From Bacillota bacterium (GTDB lineage: Bacteria > Bacillota > Clostridia > Saccharofermentanales > Fastidiosipilaceae): a stretch of DNA of 8,817 nucleotides. The stretch lies in NCBI GenBank assembly GCA_023388205.1, contig JAEWGS010000071.1:1-8817 (forward strand). The letters are read 5' to 3'. Position numbers and translations under genes: made by a program. Under the pieces are notes generated by a model. That model was given only the letters and a program-made list of their open reading frames with translations, was not told where the DNA came from and ran no database searches. Below, piece by piece: positions 5,965 through 8,817 of this stretch. The stretch's first letter is position 1. The number at the start of each line of letters is the position of its first letter.

Positions 5965-8817
5965 TTAACTTTTTTGCCGACGACCCAGATACAATCCCGA
6001 AGCTAAGATCAAGAACGCCAAAGCCCATATCGCTTCCATCTCAGGCCGTTCTCCCGTGGCAGGGATCTTTGCTGAACCACCTGTGCCATCGCCTTTTCCA
6101 TTTCCGATTTGTCCAGGATTTTCACCACCCGTTTTTTTCGTCTCACTGGAATGACCTTGGGTCAGCTCTGAAGTTCCTACACTTTTCGTCAAAGCTTCTA
6201 TCCCTTGACTCAATCGCAAAGCAGCGGCTTCCAACGCGGCTACATCTTCTGATCCTGAGTTGTACAATTCCGTCGCCGCCAAAAGACCTGCGTAAAAATC
6301 ATTAAAGGCATCGGAGTCAAACTGTGATTGGAGCGGCACCAAAGCATTCGCTCGAGAAATCAACTGTGCCAAAATCAAACGCGCCTTCAAGATCTCCTCT
6401 TGCGAAACAGGCTTCGTTTCCTCCGTTGGTTTCGTTTCCTCCGTCGGTTTCGTCTCCTCTGTCGGTTTCGTTTCCTCCGTTGCTTTCGTCTCCTCAGTCG
6501 GTTTCGTCTCCTCTGTCGAACCCTCCTTAGGATCAAAAAGTAGATAGAAAACCGGCGCAGCTTCTCGAGTGAACAAGACTTTCTCCAGTTTCGTCATCTG
6601 GTTTTCCGCGCTTTCATCTTTTTGATACGAAAGCGTTAGTTGGTTGTCCTTCATAAAAGACATCAAACGCTCATCTTCACCCAAAAGCTTCTCCAAAGCA
6701 GGCAGCACTTCTTCTCCAACCACGCCCTCAAGCTCCACAGTACGCACGAAGACATAATTTTCAAACTGAGGAACTTCATCTGTCGCTTCAAGAGAGCGCC
6801 GCAGCCTTCTCATCGAATTCGTTTCTGCTTCCTCCGAGCTCAAATCAGCACGCTCTGCACCTGCTGCTTCGGCCACTTCGCCTTCTTGGGCTTTTGCTGC
6901 TTCAACATCGGCCGATTCGGCCGCTTCCGCCTCAGCAGAGTTATCAGATTCAGCTCCCTCGACAGAATCGGCAGCTTCTGCTCCCTCAGCTCCCTTGTCA
7001 GAGTTATCGGCTTCAGCCTCGGCAGAATCGGGGACTTTTCCTTCCTCCACGGCTTCTGTCTTTTCATTGACCTCAACCGCAGCCTCATTGCCTCCTTCCC
7101 CATCTGACGAAGCATGATCACTCAAAGTACTCGGCGTTTCACCAGCCGCCGGATCCGCTGTCTCTTTGTCTACAGAATCTACTTTCTCCGCTTCTTTTGT
7201 ATCACGCAAATATAAGTGCACGCGGACTTTGACCTTTTGTTGATCCTCGGGTTTTTCCGCCTCAGCAATTTCTTGGAGCAAGGCATCCAAAGCAGCCCGC
7301 TCTTTTTCCAGCGTCGCCTCACTTTGATCCTCGCCATTTAAGACCGCTTCCGCCTGCTTCACCGCCTCATCCAGGCGCTTTTGATCATCTTCGCTGAGGC
7401 CCGTTTTTCCCTTGGCTTCTTCAATTTTTTCACGCAAAGCTTGATGTGCGGCCTCTTCCACAAAGACAAAATTCAGCGGGGTCGTTTCTTCTTTTTTCAC
7501 CGTCGCAATTTGATGGGTCAAAAGCCCTCGATGCCCACGCCAAATCCCTTTGACTTCAAAGACATAAGTTCCCGTCGCCAAATTAAAAGTCGCCCCATTT
7601 TCCTCCAGGGTTTGACTCAGGATTTGTTTTCCGCTCAGGACATCTGTGACCTCTATCGTCAAAGCGCCCGCATCGATCTGTTCTAATTTTTTCCCTTCTG
7701 ATCCTTCCGCTTCATGTCCTTCGCCTTCGCTCGGCGCTTCTACAGATGTTTCTTCGCCAGCCGCCTCTTGAATCAGGCAGTTCACTTGTACCTTGCCCTC
7801 GCCCGGCATCGCAAAAGTCACAATCTGTCGATCGCTCTCTTGTGAACCCGGCACCTCGACGGTGTAGTAAAAGCGTTGCAAAGCTTGATCGGCTCGAACG
7901 AATGGACGGTAATCCAAATTTTCAATATGCAATTGCCCAGATGTTTCTTGCTTCGTCTCCAAAACAGGCGAACCGCCCTCTCGCTCAGCATAAATGCGAA
8001 TCGTGCTCTGTCCTTCGACCCATGAAAAATCCAAAGCACCCAAGGTCTTTTCATCCGGGTTTGGCGTCGTGGTCACCGCATTGAGTGGCAAGGGAGCCGT
8101 CTTTGGAAGCTCTGGCGTTTCAAACATCTGCCACTCATAAATACGGATCGCGCCCCAAGGGGAACGCCCTGAATTTGTAATGTTCAATTTCCACTCTTGA
8201 GCCTCAATGGGTTCAATGCTGAAATCACTCACCGCATCTTGCGCCGTATTATCAATTGATCGAGCGACCTGCCACTGTCCGTCTTTGTCCTTATATTGGA
8301 TATCAAAGGCGACAGTATTCATGTTTTTGGCCTCTCCGCCCATCTCCGCGTGCTCGACACGAATGCGCTGAATCCGCTTGGGGCTACCGAGGTCAATCGT
8401 CATCCAGCCTTGACGTGCGCCGCCTGCACACCACTTCGAGTTGCCTTTGGCCGTTCCATCCAAGGCCTTATCTGCCGGCTCAGCATCCCCTGCAGCAGAA
8501 AAACCCGTCACGTTTGCGCCCAAGGCCACATTTTCTGTATCCACACGCCCGAGCATAGACGCGCTATCTGAAACGCTCATCGGCCAAGCAAAATCAATCG
8601 AAGCCGCTTCGCTTTCAACACCGTAAGCATTCACACTCGTGACCTGAAGCTGCGTGATATTGTCCTCACGCGCATTCGCCTGATCCCTTGTAATCTGCCG
8701 CACATGATGGATCGGCTTCAAGCTCTCCCCGATATATTGACGCGTTCCATCTTTATTCACTTGATAAATGTTGTAACTTGCTGCACCCTCAACAGCTTGC
8801 CAACTTAGGCGCGCTTG
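5965..8817 (-). CDS. C-terminal 950 residues of a wall-anchored multi-modular surface protein, probably a GH85 EndoD-like glycosidase
   Basis: The reading frame is open to base 8817, so the N-terminus and any catalytic domain are missing; the in-frame GTG at 8760 has no basis as a start. In order: a beta-sandwich segment (LSWQAVEGAASYNIYQ, to about 8580); an F5/8 type C, CBM32-like module (about 8535-8118; NVALGANVTG, KALDG, WMTIDLG, RVEHA, IRIYEW); an Ig-like segment (about 8085-7790); a small beta module (about 7670-7460); a FIVAR-like helical bundle (about 7461-7254); an acidic Ala/Glu/Ser-rich linker (about 7130-6785); a beta/helix segment; six TEETKP-type repeats; a second FIVAR-like bundle (about 6408-6180); and a Gly-rich spacer. 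The end is IPATG (6066-6052), a hydrophobic segment and GRRQKS, a sortase signal. The first two modules resemble the region after the catalytic domain of pneumococcal EndoD, which cleaves N-glycans. That link is from memory of the family and needs the missing N-terminus. Confidence 0.8.
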   Translation of the reverse strand, partial: QARLSWQAVEGAASYNIYQVNKDGTRQYIGESLKPIHHVRQITRDQANAREDNITQLQVTSVNAYGVESEAASIDFAWPMSVSDSASMLGRVDTENVALGANVTGFSAAGDAEPADKALDGTAKGNSKWCAGGARQGWMTIDLGSPKRIQRIRVEHAEMGGEAKNMNTVAFDIQYKDKDGQWQVARSIDNTAQDAVSDFSIEPIEAQEWKLNITNSGRSPWGAIRIYEWQMFETPELPKTAPLPLNAVTTTPNPDEKTLGALDFSWVEGQSTIRIYAEREGGSPVLETKQETSGQLHIENLDYRPFVRADQALQRFYYTVEVPGSQESDRQIVTFAMPGEGKVQVNCLIQEAAGEETSVEAPSEGEGHEAEGSEGKKLEQIDAGALTIEVTDVLSGKQILSQTLEENGATFNLATGTYVFEVKGIWRGHRGLLTHQIATVKKEETTPLNFVFVEEAAHQALREKIEEAKGKTGLSEDDQKRLDEAVKQAEAVLNGEDQSEATLEKERAALDALLQEIAEAEKPEDQQKVKVRVHLYLRDTKEAEKVDSVDKETADPAAGETPSTLSDHASSDGEGGNEAAVEVNEKTEAVEEGKVPDSAEAEADNSDKGAEGAEAADSVEGAESDNSAEAEAAESADVEAAKAQEGEVAEAAGAERADLSSEEAETNSMRRLRRSLEATDEVPQFENYVFVRTVELEGVVGEEVLPALEKLLGEDERLMSFMKDNQLTLSYQKDESAENQMTKLEKVLFTREAAPVFYLLFDPKEGSTEETKPTEETKATEETKPTEETKPTEETKPTEETKPVSQEEILKARLILAQLISRANALVPLQSQFDSDAFNDFYAGLLAATELYNSGSEDVAALEAAALRLSQGIEALTKSVGTSELTQGHSSETKKTGGENPGQIGNGKGDGTGGSAKIPATGERPEMEAIWALAFLILASGLYLGRRQKS
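6409..6516. repeat. Six 18-bp tandem repeats encoding TEETK(P/A)
   Basis: Six in-frame 18-base units encode TEETKP, with one Ala variant in the second unit along the protein. Units differ at third codon positions (TTC or CTC, CGT, TGT or AGT), so the array is not freshly duplicated. Such Pro/Thr/Glu/Lys stretches commonly act as flexible wall-spanning spacers in sortase-anchored proteins, and copy number often varies between strains. Confidence 0.95.

Noticed and set aside
6409..6516. CRISPR-like array
   Set aside because: The 18-base units are contiguous, in frame and without spacers; they encode a protein repeat.
8758..8760. GTG as start of the surface-protein gene
   Set aside because: The frame continues without a stop to the window edge, with sequence that belongs to the same beta-sandwich segment. 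The gene is truncated by the window.

Overview
The window looks like a chromosomal stretch of a Gram-positive, probably host-associated member of the Bacillota (Firmicutes). The evidence is a C-terminal sortase-type sorting signal (IPATG, hydrophobic segment, basic tail), strong AAGGAG-type ribosome binding sites, U-tract terminators, and Firmicutes-like versions of Cdd, PPase and the ABC ATPase. By eye the G+C content is near 50%. A genus cannot be fixed from the sequence; a Clostridia/Tissierellia-type lineage is a guess. All genes lie on the minus strand, so transcription runs from base 8817 towards base 1.

In transcription order: (1) 8817-5965 is the C-terminal 950 residues of a large, wall-anchored, multi-modular surface protein. 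A beta-sandwich segment and an F5/8 type C (CBM32-like) module suggest the C-terminal half of a glycan-degrading enzyme, most likely a GH85 EndoD-like endo-beta-N-acetylglucosaminidase. A strong terminator follows. (2) 5822-3270 is a cytoplasmic GH31 alpha-glucosidase. (3) 3273-2482 is a MobA/MocA-like nucleotidyltransferase that overlaps the GH31 stop codon (TTGA) and is probably translationally coupled to it. (4) 2331-1702 is a family I soluble inorganic pyrophosphatase. It is followed by a gap of about 300 bp with several hairpins, a 12-bp tandem repeat and a terminator. (5) 1398-868 is a cytidine deaminase with a Cys/His-rich tail and its own terminator. (6) 743-1 is the N-terminal part of a nucleoside-type (BMP-family) ABC transporter ATPase, cut by the window edge.

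Functionally, the surface protein and GH31 enzyme would fit external glycan trimming and internal alpha-glucoside hydrolysis, but a terminator separates them. Cdd and the NupO/YufO-like ATPase form a plausible nucleoside uptake and salvage pair. The pyrophosphatase is housekeeping. No mobile element, CRISPR array, tRNA, rRNA or recognisable riboswitch was seen.

I see no convincing new multi-gene system. The most distinctive trait is the number of short tandem duplications and low-complexity insertions: in the nucleotidyltransferase, the GH31 N-domain, the surface protein, and two intergenic regions.
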